From: Aureibaculum sp. 2308TA14-22
Lineage (GTDB): Bacteria > Bacteroidota > Bacteroidia > Flavobacteriales > Flavobacteriaceae
Direction: 5' to 3'
Assembly (NCBI RefSeq): GCF_040538665.1
Contig: NZ_JBEWXT010000001.1
Location: 3,486,349 to 3,550,348 of the forward strand
DNA: 64,000 nt
The notes beneath the pieces are model-generated. The model was not told where the DNA came from. It searched no databases and saw only the letters and a program-made list of their open reading frames with translations. How positions within the stretch are numbered: the first letter of the stretch is position 1; each line of letters starts with the position of its first letter. The position numbers were made by a program, and so were the translations under genes. Shown here in pieces: positions 17,903 through 27,105 of this stretch.

Positions 17903-17916
17903 CCTCTAACAACTAC
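17891..17916. repeat. Right inverted repeat flanking the four-helix-bundle gene
   Basis: The 26 bases from actaatgt to caactac include the stop codon of the four-helix-bundle gene. They are an inverted counterpart of 17486-17515 and match 20268-20293 directly at 22 of 26 positions. Confidence 0.65.
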
Positions 17917-17967
17917 AATCTAATAGAAATAACAGAATACATAAAACTAGTCTTTTCTGACTATACG

Positions 17968-19050
17968 TTGCGAACCATAACACTGGGAACCGCAATTCTC
18001 GGAGCGGTCTGTGGTATGCTAGGTAGTTTTGCTGTGCTGCGAAAAGAAAGCCTGTTGGGCGATGCCATTTCTCATGCCGCCTTACCAGGAATTGCTATTG
18101 CTTTTTTAATTACAGGGGCAAAAGAGAGTAACACTTTACTTTTTGGTGCTTTAATAAGTGGACTTATAGGTACATTTTGGATAAGAGGTATCGTAAATAA
18201 AACCCATTTAAAAACCGATACCGCATTAGGACTTATTTTATCATTATTTTTTGGGTTTGGAATGTTATTACTCACATTTATTCAAAAACAACCCAATGCC
18301 AACCAAGCTGGACTGGATAAATATTTATTTGGACAAGCCGCAACTTTGGTAGAAAGTGATGTATGGTTAATGGCAATTGTTACGGGTGTTTGTCTGTTTG
18401 TAGTATTGCTGTTTTGGAAAGAGTTTAAAATACTATTGTTCGATTCCGATTATGCACAAACATTGGGTTTCAACACAAAATTTATCGATGTTTTAATTAC
18501 TAGTTTTATTGTGTTGGCAATTGTTTTAGGGCTACAAACCGTAGGTGTTGTTTTAATGAGTGCAATGTTGTTAGCTCCAGCGGCGGCGGCAAGACAATGG
18601 ACAAACAGTTTAGGAGTTATGGTCACTTTAGCAGCAATATTTGGAGCTTTTTCGGGTGTTTTTGGTACGGCAATAAGTGCAAGTCAAAATAACCTGTCAA
18701 CAGGTCCAGTCATTGTAATTGTGGCAAGCGTTTTTGTATTGTTTTCCTTTATTTTTTCACCAAGTAGGGGCTTGTTGTTCAGACAAATTCGTTTTATTAA
18801 AAACCGACGCGATTTACAGTTACATAAGACCTTGGCGTTTATGTATAATATTGCTGAAGATCATGAAAATATTTCGCATCCGCATACTATTAAAATTTTG
18901 AATAATTTTCAAGGGTTTACAAGAGGTACACTTCAAAAATTGGTCGATAGAAATTATGTAACATTAGATGGTAACATGTGGAGTTTAACCAAAGAAGGGT
19001 TTAATACCGCGGCCAATTTGTACAATCAACAATCCAATAATAATGAGTAG
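17968..19050 (+). CDS. Metal ABC transporter permease with C-terminal winged-helix-like tail, start damaged
   Basis: Residues about 1-260 are an ABC-3 family permease (GDAISHAALPGIAIAFL, then the LQTVGVVLMSAMLLAPAAAA motif, eight or so membrane helices). A cytoplasmic tail of about 100 residues (RRDLQLHKTLAFMYNIAEDHEN ... LQKLVDRNYVTLDGNMWSLTKEG), quoted in part, resembles a DtxR-like winged helix. The first usable start is TTG 17968, just at the first membrane helix. Homologous-looking coding sequence (EITEYIKLVFSDYTLRT) continues upstream in frame to 17923 without ATG, GTG or TTG, which suggests that the insertion replaced the original start. ATA at 17923 could be the old ATG. The gene overlaps the next permease by 8 bases. 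Confidence 0.88.
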   Translation: MRTITLGTAILGAVCGMLGSFAVLRKESLLGDAISHAALPGIAIAFLITGAKESNTLLFGALISGLIGTFWIRGIVNKTHLKTDTALGLILSLFFGFGMLLLTFIQKQPNANQAGLDKYLFGQAATLVESDVWLMAIVTGVCLFVVLLFWKEFKILLFDSDYAQTLGFNTKFIDVLITSFIVLAIVLGLQTVGVVLMSAMLLAPAAAARQWTNSLGVMVTLAAIFGAFSGVFGTAISASQNNLSTGPVIVIVASVFVLFSFIFSPSRGLLFRQIRFIKNRRDLQLHKTLAFMYNIAEDHENISHPHTIKILNNFQGFTRGTLQKLVDRNYVTLDGNMWSLTKEGFNTAANLYNQQSNNNE

Positions 19051-20203
19051 TGCACAACTTGAAATACAACTGATTGCGAGTCTTGTGGCTATTGCCTGTG
19101 CCATTCCGGGTACGTTTTTAGTGCTCAGAAAAATGGCAATGATTAGTGATGCCATCAGTCACTCTATTCTTCCAGGAATTGTAATTGGGTTCTTTTTTAC
19201 ACATAATTTGAACTCACCATTATTGATAATATTAGCAGCGTTAACTGGTGTTATTACAGTTTTTTTAGTTGAATGTATTCAAAAAACAGGCTTAGTAAAA
19301 GAAGATACCGCCATTGGTCTGGTATTTCCTGCTTTATTCAGCATTGGTGTAATTTTGATAGCAAAAAATGCAAATGATGTTCACTTAGATGTTGATGCTG
19401 TGTTATTGGGCGAACTCGCTTTTGCACCTTTTGATAGAATTATAATTGAAGACATAGATCTTGGTCCAAAATCACTTTGGGTTATTGGTATCATTTTATT
19501 GCTAACGATAATATTACTTTTCACTTTTTTTAAAGAGTTAAAAATCAGCACCTTTGATAAAGGTTTGGCAACATCTTTAGGGTTTTCACCAATTCTCATT
19601 CATTACGGATTAATGACCGTTTCCTCAATTACTACAGTTGGGGCGTTTGACGCCATCGGTGCCATTTTAGTAGTTGCATTTATGATTGCACCAGCAGCAA
19701 CAGCTTATTTATTGACTACTGATTTGAAAAAAATGTTAGGCCTAGCCATTCTATTTGGTGTGCTTAGTGCGATTACTGGCTATTGGGTTGCACATTGGTT
19801 GGATGCTTCTATTGCGGGATCAATAACCACCATGTTAGGCATTTTATTTTTACTTGTTTACTTGTTTGCTCCAGCGAAAGGATTGTTTGCTGTATTATAT
19901 AGAGAAAAACAGCAACGAACAGAAGTTTCTTTACTTACATTTCTCTTACACTTAAAAAATCACAACGAAGAATCTGAACGTCATGTAAATCATCTTAACG
20001 AACACATCAATTGGCAAAAAGTCCGCTCAAAAACTGTATTAGATTTAGCCATAAAAAATAATATGATTAATATCGATAAAAATATCGTTTCCTTGACGGA
20101 TAAAGGCGATAAATTTACATCACTCGCCATAGATTATATTATTACTAACGAAGATGCTCAAATAGAAGATATGAAGAAGGATTTCTTTTTGTTTAGAGGG
20201 TAA
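19043..20203 (+). CDS. Second metal ABC transporter permease with C-terminal winged-helix-like tail
   Basis: This 386-residue protein has the same ABC-3 fold as its neighbour: MISDAISHSILPGIVIGFFF near the N-terminus and SSITTVGAFDAIGAILVVAFM before LTTDLKKMLG. It is followed by a cytoplasmic tail of about 110 residues (LLTFLLHLKNHNEESERHV ... NMINIDKNIVSLTDKGDKF, abridged) resembling a winged helix with a wing-like terminal. Two different permeases would form a heterodimer with the shared ATPase. The N-terminus is intact (ATG 19043, overlapping the previous gene). Last gene of the operon; the repeat at 20268 follows. Confidence 0.9.
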   Translation: MSSAQLEIQLIASLVAIACAIPGTFLVLRKMAMISDAISHSILPGIVIGFFFTHNLNSPLLIILAALTGVITVFLVECIQKTGLVKEDTAIGLVFPALFSIGVILIAKNANDVHLDVDAVLLGELAFAPFDRIIIEDIDLGPKSLWVIGIILLLTIILLFTFFKELKISTFDKGLATSLGFSPILIHYGLMTVSSITTVGAFDAIGAILVVAFMIAPAATAYLLTTDLKKMLGLAILFGVLSAITGYWVAHWLDASIAGSITTMLGILFLLVYLFAPAKGLFAVLYREKQQRTEVSLLTFLLHLKNHNEESERHVNHLNEHINWQKVRSKTVLDLAIKNNMINIDKNIVSLTDKGDKFTSLAIDYIITNEDAQIEDMKKDFFLFRG

Positions 20204-20267
20204 ATAAGTTAGAAGACCGAAGGCTGAAATTTGTACGTCCCTGATTTAGGTTAGCTGTTTTTAAAAA

Positions 20268-20293
20268 ACTAAACACTAACCTCTAAGAACTAC
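20268..20293. repeat. Third copy of the insertion-flanking repeat
   Basis: actaaacactaacctctaag and the following 6 bases match the right flank of the four-helix-bundle insertion at 22 of 26 positions. It lies in the gap after the second permease, so the repeat also exists without the gene. Confidence 0.6.
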
Positions 20294-20327
20294 CGACTAT
20301 TTCATACTTTTATAAAAATTTTTTCAA

Positions 20328-23300
20328 TTGCAACAATCAACATTTCAAGTTTATAATGCTTCTGCTGGTAGTGGTAAAACATTTACGCTCGTAAAATCGT
20401 ATTTAAAGCTATTATTAGAAACGGAAGATATGTTTCGATTTCAACATATTTTGGCAGTAACCTTTACCAATAAGGCCGCTGCGGAAATGAAAACACGAGT
20501 TATTGAAAGCCTTCGTGCGTTTGCTGAATCTGAAATTTTACAAGATAAAACAGATTTGTTTAAGGCAATTGAAAATGATTTTTTAATTGAAGGAAAAGAT
20601 GTGGGTGATATTATCATTCACAAACGTTCCAAGAAAATTGTAAATGCCATTCTTCAAAACTACTCTGCGTTTAACATCACTACTATTGACAGTTTTACGC
20701 ATCGGTTAATACGTAATTTTGCTTATGACTTGGGCTTGTCGCTCAATTTTGATGTGGAGATGGATGCCAATTCTCTATTGGATGAAGCTGTTGATCAGCT
20801 CATCTCCCAAATAGGAGAAGATGAAGAGCTCACTAATATTCTAATCGACTTTTCATTGCAAAAAACCGATGACGACAAGTCTTGGGATATTTCAAGAGAA
20901 TTAAAAGAGATCGCTAAAATTTTATTAAACGAAAACAACAAAATACAGCTTGAAAAAATTGAAGAAAAACCCATAAAAGATTTTGTTGATCTAAAAAATC
21001 AATTGTTAAAAGAGCAGAAACTGCTCGAAAGTCAATTTAAGGAAATAGGGGAAGAAGGATTGCGGATTATTGATAGCTTAGGATTAAATTTCAATGACTT
21101 CTATAGATCAATGCTGCCCAATCATTTTAAAAATATAGCTTACAATTTAAATAATGCCAAGTTTTTTAGCACAAACACTTTACGAGAAAAAGTTACCAAT
21201 CAAGAGTTCTATGCAAAATCGAAATCACCCGATGTTAAAGCTGCTATTGATGGTGTTGCAACTGAACTAAGTTCTCTATATTTTGAGTCTGAAAAATTAT
21301 ATCAACAATACACATTAAACGGACTTTTCCTAAGCAACTTAATTCCACTCGCGGTATTAAGTCGCATTAACAAAACCCTGAATGAAATAAAAGAAGAAAA
21401 TAATATTCGTTTAAATACCGAGTTTAACCAACTCATCAGTAAAAATTTACAAGATCAACCCGCACCTTATATTTACGAACGTATTGGCGAAAAATTCAAG
21501 CATTATTTTATTGATGAAATGCAGGATACTTCCTTGTTACAGTGGCAGAATATTATTCCGTTGATAAAAAATGCCTTATCTCAAGAACATACTGGGTTAC
21601 TTTTAGTGGGCGACACCAAACAATCCATTTACCGCTGGCGAGGTAGTGAACCCGAACAGTTTTTAAAATTAACTCAACAAGGAGACTCCAGAGCTCATAA
21701 CCCATTCCATATAGAAAAAGAATTATTGTCTTTAGACACCAATTATCGGAGTTATACGGAGGTTATTGACTTTAACAATAGTTTTTTTCAGTATCTATCA
21801 AACCACTTTAATAAGACAGATTATACAGATATTTATTTTAAAGAGAACCAACAAAAACAGACGGATAAAGAAGGTGGTTATGTGGAAATTTCTTTTGTAG
21901 AAAAAGGGCTTTCCGCCGAGGGAAAAGATGCAGAATATGCTAAGAAAGTATTAAAAATCATTCAAAATTGTGCTGAAGATTTTCAGTTGAATGAGATTTG
22001 TATACTAACAAGAACCAGAAAACAAGGTGTTATCCTCGCCAATTTTTTAACGGAACACAATATTGATATTATTAGTTCAGAAACTTTGCTGTTACAGAAT
22101 TCTGAAAAGGTAAATTTTATGATTGATGTGCTGACTTATCTTCAAAACAACAACAATAAAGAAGCGAAATTTAATCTGCTTTATTTTTTATATGATTATT
22201 TAAAAATAGATAGTGATAGACATTTGTTTTTAAAGGAATTAATCGACTTACCTATCGATGAATTTTTCAGAAATCTCAATGACTTTCAAGTTGAACTTGA
22301 CCCCAAAGAAATTACACAATTACCGTTTTACGAAAGTGTTGAATATATTATTAGAAGCTTCAATTTTAATAAAATTTCTGATGCGTATATGCAATTTTTT
22401 TTGGACGAGGTGTTGAAATTTTCACTCAAAAAATCTACTGATACTAGGGCGTTTTTAGAATTCTGGGAAGATAAAAAAGAGAAACTGAGTATTGTGGTTC
22501 CAGAAGAAAAAAATGCCGTTCAAATTATGACCATCCATAAATCGAAAGGGTTAGAATTTCCAGTCGTTATTTTTCCCTATGATTTGGATATTTACAGAGA
22601 CAAAAACCCCAAAGGATGGTATCAGATAGAAAACCCTGAGAGCTTTAATAATTTTGAAACCTTATTGGTCAATTACAACAAGTCTTTAGAACAAGTTGGT
22701 GATTTAGGTCAGCAATTGTACCAATCTTATCGTGACGAAAAAGAACTGGACAATATTAATTTACTGTATGTTACATTTACACGAGCTATTGAACAATTGT
22801 ATATTTTAGCAGAACACAAAAGCATAAAAGACAATCCTAGCACTTCCTCACAATTTCTAATTGATTTTCTCGATAAAAAAGGCGAGTGGTCGGAATCTAA
22901 ATCCACCTATAATTTCGGAAATAAAGAAAGGATTTCCGAGAAACAGGAAATCAATAAAAACACAGTTCAATTTAATCAATTATTGAGCACCTCTTGGCAA
23001 TCACACAATATCGCCATTGTTGCCAATTCGGCGTTATTATGGGATAATGAACGGGGAGAATCTATCGAATACGGTAATTTAGTTCACGAGCTAATGGCTC
23101 AAATCAAAACTGCTGATGACATTGAAGAAGTGATTGAAAAACATATAAGTTTAGGAAACATTGCTGCGTCAAAAAAAGAAATTATTAGTAATTTAATTCA
23201 TGAAATAGCAGCACATCCAAGCCTCAAAAGTTATTACCAACAAAATAATATGGTCTATAATGAACGTGAAATTTTTATGGAAACGGGTGAAATAATTATC

Positions 23301-23489
23301 CCTGACCGTCTGGTTATTGACAATCAAAATAATGCGACAATAATAGACTATAAAACAGGAAAGCCAGAAAAAAAACATCACCATCAGTTAAACAACTACG
23401 CTAGAGCAGTTTCTCAATTAGGGTTCAGTGTTGATAAAAAGATTCTGGTTTATATAGAGGGTGAAGTTACAGTTCAAGAAGTAATATAA
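20328..23489 (+). CDS. AddA/RecB-like UvrD-family helicase-nuclease
   Basis: The 1053-residue protein begins at TTG 20328 (MQQSTFQVYNASAGSGKTFT), with Walker A ASAGSGKT at 11-18. Further superfamily 1A motifs are AVTFTNKAAAEMKTRV, a Walker B-like FIDEMQDTSLLQW, VGDTKQSIYRWRGSEPEQF and the IMTIHKSKGLEFPVVIF motif V/VI region. The last 100 residues contain a PD-(D/E)XK nuclease core (IPDRLVIDNQN, IIDYKTGKPEKKHH), as in AddA. It would unwind and degrade double-strand break ends to feed recombination. AddA normally pairs with AddB; no AddB-like gene is beside it here. The short TTG start lacks an ATG alternative. Confidence 0.92.
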   Translation: MQQSTFQVYNASAGSGKTFTLVKSYLKLLLETEDMFRFQHILAVTFTNKAAAEMKTRVIESLRAFAESEILQDKTDLFKAIENDFLIEGKDVGDIIIHKRSKKIVNAILQNYSAFNITTIDSFTHRLIRNFAYDLGLSLNFDVEMDANSLLDEAVDQLISQIGEDEELTNILIDFSLQKTDDDKSWDISRELKEIAKILLNENNKIQLEKIEEKPIKDFVDLKNQLLKEQKLLESQFKEIGEEGLRIIDSLGLNFNDFYRSMLPNHFKNIAYNLNNAKFFSTNTLREKVTNQEFYAKSKSPDVKAAIDGVATELSSLYFESEKLYQQYTLNGLFLSNLIPLAVLSRINKTLNEIKEENNIRLNTEFNQLISKNLQDQPAPYIYERIGEKFKHYFIDEMQDTSLLQWQNIIPLIKNALSQEHTGLLLVGDTKQSIYRWRGSEPEQFLKLTQQGDSRAHNPFHIEKELLSLDTNYRSYTEVIDFNNSFFQYLSNHFNKTDYTDIYFKENQQKQTDKEGGYVEISFVEKGLSAEGKDAEYAKKVLKIIQNCAEDFQLNEICILTRTRKQGVILANFLTEHNIDIISSETLLLQNSEKVNFMIDVLTYLQNNNNKEAKFNLLYFLYDYLKIDSDRHLFLKELIDLPIDEFFRNLNDFQVELDPKEITQLPFYESVEYIIRSFNFNKISDAYMQFFLDEVLKFSLKKSTDTRAFLEFWEDKKEKLSIVVPEEKNAVQIMTIHKSKGLEFPVVIFPYDLDIYRDKNPKGWYQIENPESFNNFETLLVNYNKSLEQVGDLGQQLYQSYRDEKELDNINLLYVTFTRAIEQLYILAEHKSIKDNPSTSSQFLIDFLDKKGEWSESKSTYNFGNKERISEKQEINKNTVQFNQLLSTSWQSHNIAIVANSALLWDNERGESIEYGNLVHELMAQIKTADDIEEVIEKHISLGNIAASKKEIISNLIHEIAAHPSLKSYYQQNNMVYNEREIFMETGEIIIPDRLVIDNQNNATIIDYKTGKPEKKHHHQLNNYARAVSQLGFSVDKKILVYIEGEVTVQEVI

Positions 23490-23534
23490 TTATCTAAAGA
23501 TTAAAATTAGTAATAATATTAAATTTCAAATCTT

Positions 23535-23542
23535 TACTTTTG
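23535..23542 (+). promoter_or_regulatory. -7 promoter box before the CvpA-family gene
   Basis: tacttttg is an exact TAnnTTTG match 18 bases before the ATG at 23561. Confidence 0.5.
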
Positions 23543-23560
23543 GGTTTTAAACACTAACCA

Positions 23561-24076
23561 ATGAATACTTTAGATATAATATTAGCGGCTTTATTACTTT
23601 TCGGATTGGTTCGTGGATTTATGAAAGGTTTTTTTGTAGAAATAGCCGGATTGGCTGCAATGGCTTTAGGTTTATATGGTGCTATCCATTTTTCACATTT
23701 TGTTTCCAATTACTTAGAAAATAGTGTCTCATGGGGCGAAAAACAAATTCAAATCATTTCTTTTGCTATAACTTTTCTCATAATAATCATTGCTATTTCA
23801 TTGGCGGGTAAATTATTGACTAAAATAGCTGATGCTGCCGCTTTGGGCATTTTCAATAAAATATTAGGGGCGGTATTTGGAGCAGTCAAAATAGGATTGA
23901 TTTTGAGTGTAATTTTAGTAATTTTTAGCAAATTAAATAAAACCATTCCATTTGTAAGCAAAGAACAAATAGCAGAATCGCAACTTTACGAACCTGTCAG
24001 AAAATTGGTCCCTCTAATTTTTCCTAACATTGTCAAAGAAGAAAATGAGAATACAATAAATGATGACCAAGAATAA
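23561..24076 (+). CDS. CvpA family membrane protein
   Basis: The 171-residue product has four predicted membrane helices and the opening LDIILAALLLFGLVRGFMKG typical of CvpA-family proteins. A charged C-terminal tail (NIVKEENENTINDDQE) follows. The family is linked to colicin V production and to envelope integrity, but the biochemical function is not known. It precedes panB by 79 bases and need not share its transcript. Confidence 0.9.
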   Translation: MNTLDIILAALLLFGLVRGFMKGFFVEIAGLAAMALGLYGAIHFSHFVSNYLENSVSWGEKQIQIISFAITFLIIIIAISLAGKLLTKIADAAALGIFNKILGAVFGAVKIGLILSVILVIFSKLNKTIPFVSKEQIAESQLYEPVRKLVPLIFPNIVKEENENTINDDQE

Positions 24077-24155
24077 AAAACTGAATCATTCACACTTTTT
24101 AGTAACAGGTTTTCCCTATTTTTGAAATCGTATTAACAATAGTCCTCCTAAAACT

Positions 24156-24974
24156 ATGTCAACCGCAAAAAAAGAATACAAAAGAGTTACCACTAAATCT
24201 CTGGTAGAGATGAAACGTAACCAACAAAAAATTGCCATGCTAACTGCCTACGATTATACCATGGCAACAATTATTGATAATGCAGGTATAGACATTATTT
24301 TAGTTGGAGATTCTGCTTCAAACGTAATGGCTGGTCATGAAACTACGTTGCCTATTACCCTAGATCAGATGATTTACCATGCCTCTTCGGTAATCAGGGC
24401 CATTGAAAGATGTTTGGTAGTGGTTGATTTACCATTTGGTAGTTACCAGGGAAATTCTAGAAGTGCGTTAGAGTCGGCAATAAGGATTATGAAAGAGTCT
24501 GGAGCACATTCGGTTAAAATGGAAGGTGGTGAAGAAATTTCTGAATCTATAACTAGAATTTTATCCGCAGGCATTCCAGTTATGGGTCATTTAGGTTTGA
24601 CGCCTCAATCTATTTATAAATTTGGAACGTACACCGTTAGGGCAAAGAAAGATTCAGAAGCTGAAAAATTGAAAGAAGACGCTAAATTATTGGAAAAACT
24701 GGGTTGTTTTGCTGTAGTTTTGGAAAAAGTTCCCGCTAAATTAGCTGAAGAGGTTGCAAAAAGTTTAACCATTCCGGTAATTGGTATTGGAGCAGGTGGA
24801 GGTGTAGATGGGCAAGTGTTGGTTACTCATGATATGCTTGGTATGAATAAAGAATTCAGTCCACGTTTTTTACGGAGATACCTAGACTTATCTAGCGAAA
24901 TGGATGGTGCCTTTAAAAAATATATTGATGATGTAAAAAGCGGTGATTTTCCTAATGACGAAGAGCAGTATTAA
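24156..24974 (+). CDS. panB: 3-methyl-2-oxobutanoate hydroxymethyltransferase (PanB)
   Basis: PanB makes ketopantoate from alpha-ketoisovalerate and methylene-THF, the first step of pantothenate and CoA synthesis. The 272-residue length is normal for a PanB barrel. Motifs: [12 protein letters not shown], the metal-binding [41 protein letters not shown] and [16 protein letters not shown]. No other pantothenate gene is adjacent. Starts at ATG 24156 with a weakly defined leader. Confidence 0.97.
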   Translation: MSTAKKEYKRVTTKSLVEMKRNQQKIAMLTAYDYTMATIIDNAGIDIILVGDSASNVMAGHETTLPITLDQMIYHASSVIRAIERCLVVVDLPFGSYQGNSRSALESAIRIMKESGAHSVKMEGGEEISESITRILSAGIPVMGHLGLTPQSIYKFGTYTVRAKKDSEAEKLKEDAKLLEKLGCFAVVLEKVPAKLAEEVAKSLTIPVIGIGAGGGVDGQVLVTHDMLGMNKEFSPRFLRRYLDLSSEMDGAFKKYIDDVKSGDFPNDEEQY

Positions 24975-25099
24975 AGAAAATTTTAACAATTACAGATAAA
25001 TCAGCTTAAAAATTTCCTAAATTCTTTTGAACCCCCTTATTTTAACCAAATTTTAACAACAAAACCCTTGCTGAAACGCTAAGTTTGCTAACCGTAAAA

Positions 25100-25115
25100 C
25101 AAAGGTAATCCTTTG
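25100..25115. promoter_or_regulatory. Palindrome before the bat operon
   Basis: caaaggtaatcctttg has 6-base arms (CAAAGG/CCTTTG) around a short centre, 20 bases before the moxR start. It is the only distinct element in the 160 bases upstream of the operon. It could be an operator or a leader hairpin; a clean TAnnTTTG box was not found here, although tttgct follows. Confidence 0.35.
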
Positions 25116-25134
25116 CTATAAACTTTTATAATAT

Positions 25135-26139
25135 ATGGAAGAACAATACCCTACTGTTGATATTAGAGCTATCAACGAAAAAATTGAAAAAGAAAGTGCT
25201 TTTGTAGAGTTGCTAACACTTGAAATGAAAAAAGTAATTGTTGGCCAAAAGCACATGGTGGAACGTTTGCTAATAGGCTTATTAGGTAACGGACACATTT
25301 TGTTAGAAGGTGTACCTGGTTTGGCAAAAACATTGGCCATAAATACACTTGCTAAAGCTGTAAAAGGTTCATTTAGCAGAATCCAATTCACTCCTGATCT
25401 ATTGCCTGCTGATGTTATCGGTACTATGATCTACAATATGAAAGAGAATGACTTCTCTATCAAAAAAGGGCCAATTTTTGCAAATTTTGTTTTAGCTGAT
25501 GAAATTAATAGAGCCCCTGCCAAAGTACAATCTGCTTTGTTGGAGGCTATGCAAGAACATCAAGTTACCATAGGTGAAACTTCATTTAAATTACCTGAAC
25601 CATTTTTGGTAATGGCTACCCAAAACCCAATAGAGCAAGAAGGAACGTATCCGTTACCAGAAGCACAGGTTGATCGTTTTATGCTAAAAACAGTTATTGA
25701 CTATCCAAAACAAGCCGAAGAACAATTGATTATGCGTAATAATCTAAAAGGAAGTTTTGAGAAGGTAAATCCCGTAGTTAGTCTTAAAGAAATTTTAACT
25801 GCCAGAGAAGCAGTTAAAGAGGTTTATATGGATGAGAAAATTGAAAAATATATTTTAGATATCATCTTCGCAACCCGCTCTCCTGAAGATTACAGATTAC
25901 CAGATTTAAAACCACTAATTAGTTTTGGTGCTTCGCCAAGGGGAAGTATCAATTTAGCCATGGCCTCTAAATGTTATGCCTTTATCAAACGTAGAGGATA
26001 TGTTATTCCAGAAGATGTTAGAGCAGTTGTACACGATGTGCTTAGGCATAGAGTGGGTATTACTTATGAAGCCGAAGCTGAAAATATTACTTCGGTTGAC
26101 ATCATTAACAAGATTGTAAACGAAGTAGAAGTACCTTAA
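25135..26139 (+). CDS. MoxR-family AAA+ ATPase
   Basis: MoxR ATPases are chaperone-like and act with VWA proteins. The 334-residue protein has Walker A GVPGLAKT, Walker B FVLADEINRAPAKVQSAL, sensor 1 ATQNPIEQEGTYPLPEAQVD and the sensor 2 region SFGASPRGSIN. It is the first gene of the bat operon, encoded with DUF58, BatA to BatE and related genes. It probably remodels or assembles membrane VWA proteins encoded downstream. Distance to the next gene is 96 bases, longer than elsewhere in the operon, and holds a small repeat. Confidence 0.95.
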   Translation: MEEQYPTVDIRAINEKIEKESAFVELLTLEMKKVIVGQKHMVERLLIGLLGNGHILLEGVPGLAKTLAINTLAKAVKGSFSRIQFTPDLLPADVIGTMIYNMKENDFSIKKGPIFANFVLADEINRAPAKVQSALLEAMQEHQVTIGETSFKLPEPFLVMATQNPIEQEGTYPLPEAQVDRFMLKTVIDYPKQAEEQLIMRNNLKGSFEKVNPVVSLKEILTAREAVKEVYMDEKIEKYILDIIFATRSPEDYRLPDLKPLISFGASPRGSINLAMASKCYAFIKRRGYVIPEDVRAVVHDVLRHRVGITYEAEAENITSVDIINKIVNEVEVP

Positions 26140-26235
26140 AATAAGTCTTCAGTATACAGTCTTTTGCTTCAGTCAATTTCCCTTTTCTAAACGACTGCCA
26201 ACTAAGGACTGCCAACTGATAAATGCTGATTAAAA
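26140..26235. repeat. Intergenic repeat between moxR and the DUF58 gene
   Basis: The 11-base word gactgccaact occurs twice with a 16-base spacing at about 26194-26219. The region also contains runs such as aagtcttcagtatacagtct. It is the usual decayed intergenic repeat type of this genome and has no visible reading frame. Confidence 0.5.
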
Positions 26236-27105
26236 GTGGATACTAAAGAAATACTTAAAAAAGTTCGTAAGATTGAGATTAAGACACGACGGTTGTCTGA
26301 TCATATCTTTTCAGGAGAATACCATAGCTCCTTTAAAGGACGAGGTATGACTTTTTCCGAAGTGCGTCAGTATCAGTTTGGAGATGATATACGCTCTATC
26401 GATTGGAATGTTACCGCTCGTTATCACGAACCTTTTGTAAAAGTTTTTGAAGAAGAACGAGAATTGACCATGGTATTGATGGTAGATGTAAGTGGATCCG
26501 AATTTTTTGGTACAACCGAACAATTTAAGCGAGAAACCATAACAGAAATTAGTGCTACGTTAGCTTTTTCTGCCATACAAAATAATGATAAGGTTGGGCT
26601 ATTATTGTTTTCTGATGAAATAGAATTATTCATCCCGCCAAAAAAGGGGAAGACTCATGTGCTAAGAATAATTAGAGAGCTAATAGAGTTTCAACCCAAA
26701 AGTAAAAAGACAAATATAACACAAGCCTTACGGTATTTTTCAAATGTAATGAAGAAAAAAGCCATTGTTTTTATATTGTCTGATTTTATGGATGATGATT
26801 ATGACAATGCCTTGAAAATTGTAGGAAGAAAACATGATGTTACGGGCATAAGGCTTTATGACAGATACGAAGAAAAATTGCCTTCGTTGGGTATGGTACC
26901 AATGTTAGATGCCGAAACTGGTAAAACGGTATTGGTTAACACTTCTTCCAAAAAAGTAAGAAATAATTACAAGGCAAATTATCTAAAAACAGTAGATCAG
27001 TTTGAAAATTCGTTTAGAAGAAGTGGTGCTGGAATTATCAACACACGTATTGATGAAAGTTATGTAAAGAAATTATTAGGATATTTTAAACGCAAAGGAG
27101 CTTAG
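26236..27105 (+). CDS. DUF58 domain protein of the bat operon
   Basis: The 289-residue protein opens at GTG 26236 and has the DUF58 core (GEYHSSFKGRGMTFSEVRQY, IDWNVTARYHEPFVKVFEEE) with an inserted VWA-like domain starting LMVDVSGSEFF, a MIDAS-type DxSxS site. This family pairs with MoxR ATPases throughout bacteria. It lacks a signal peptide or membrane helix, so it should be peripheral on the cytoplasmic side. Its stop overlaps the GTG of the following frame by one base. Confidence 0.92.
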   Translation: MDTKEILKKVRKIEIKTRRLSDHIFSGEYHSSFKGRGMTFSEVRQYQFGDDIRSIDWNVTARYHEPFVKVFEEERELTMVLMVDVSGSEFFGTTEQFKRETITEISATLAFSAIQNNDKVGLLLFSDEIELFIPPKKGKTHVLRIIRELIEFQPKSKKTNITQALRYFSNVMKKKAIVFILSDFMDDDYDNALKIVGRKHDVTGIRLYDRYEEKLPSLGMVPMLDAETGKTVLVNTSSKKVRNNYKANYLKTVDQFENSFRRSGAGIINTRIDESYVKKLLGYFKRKGA

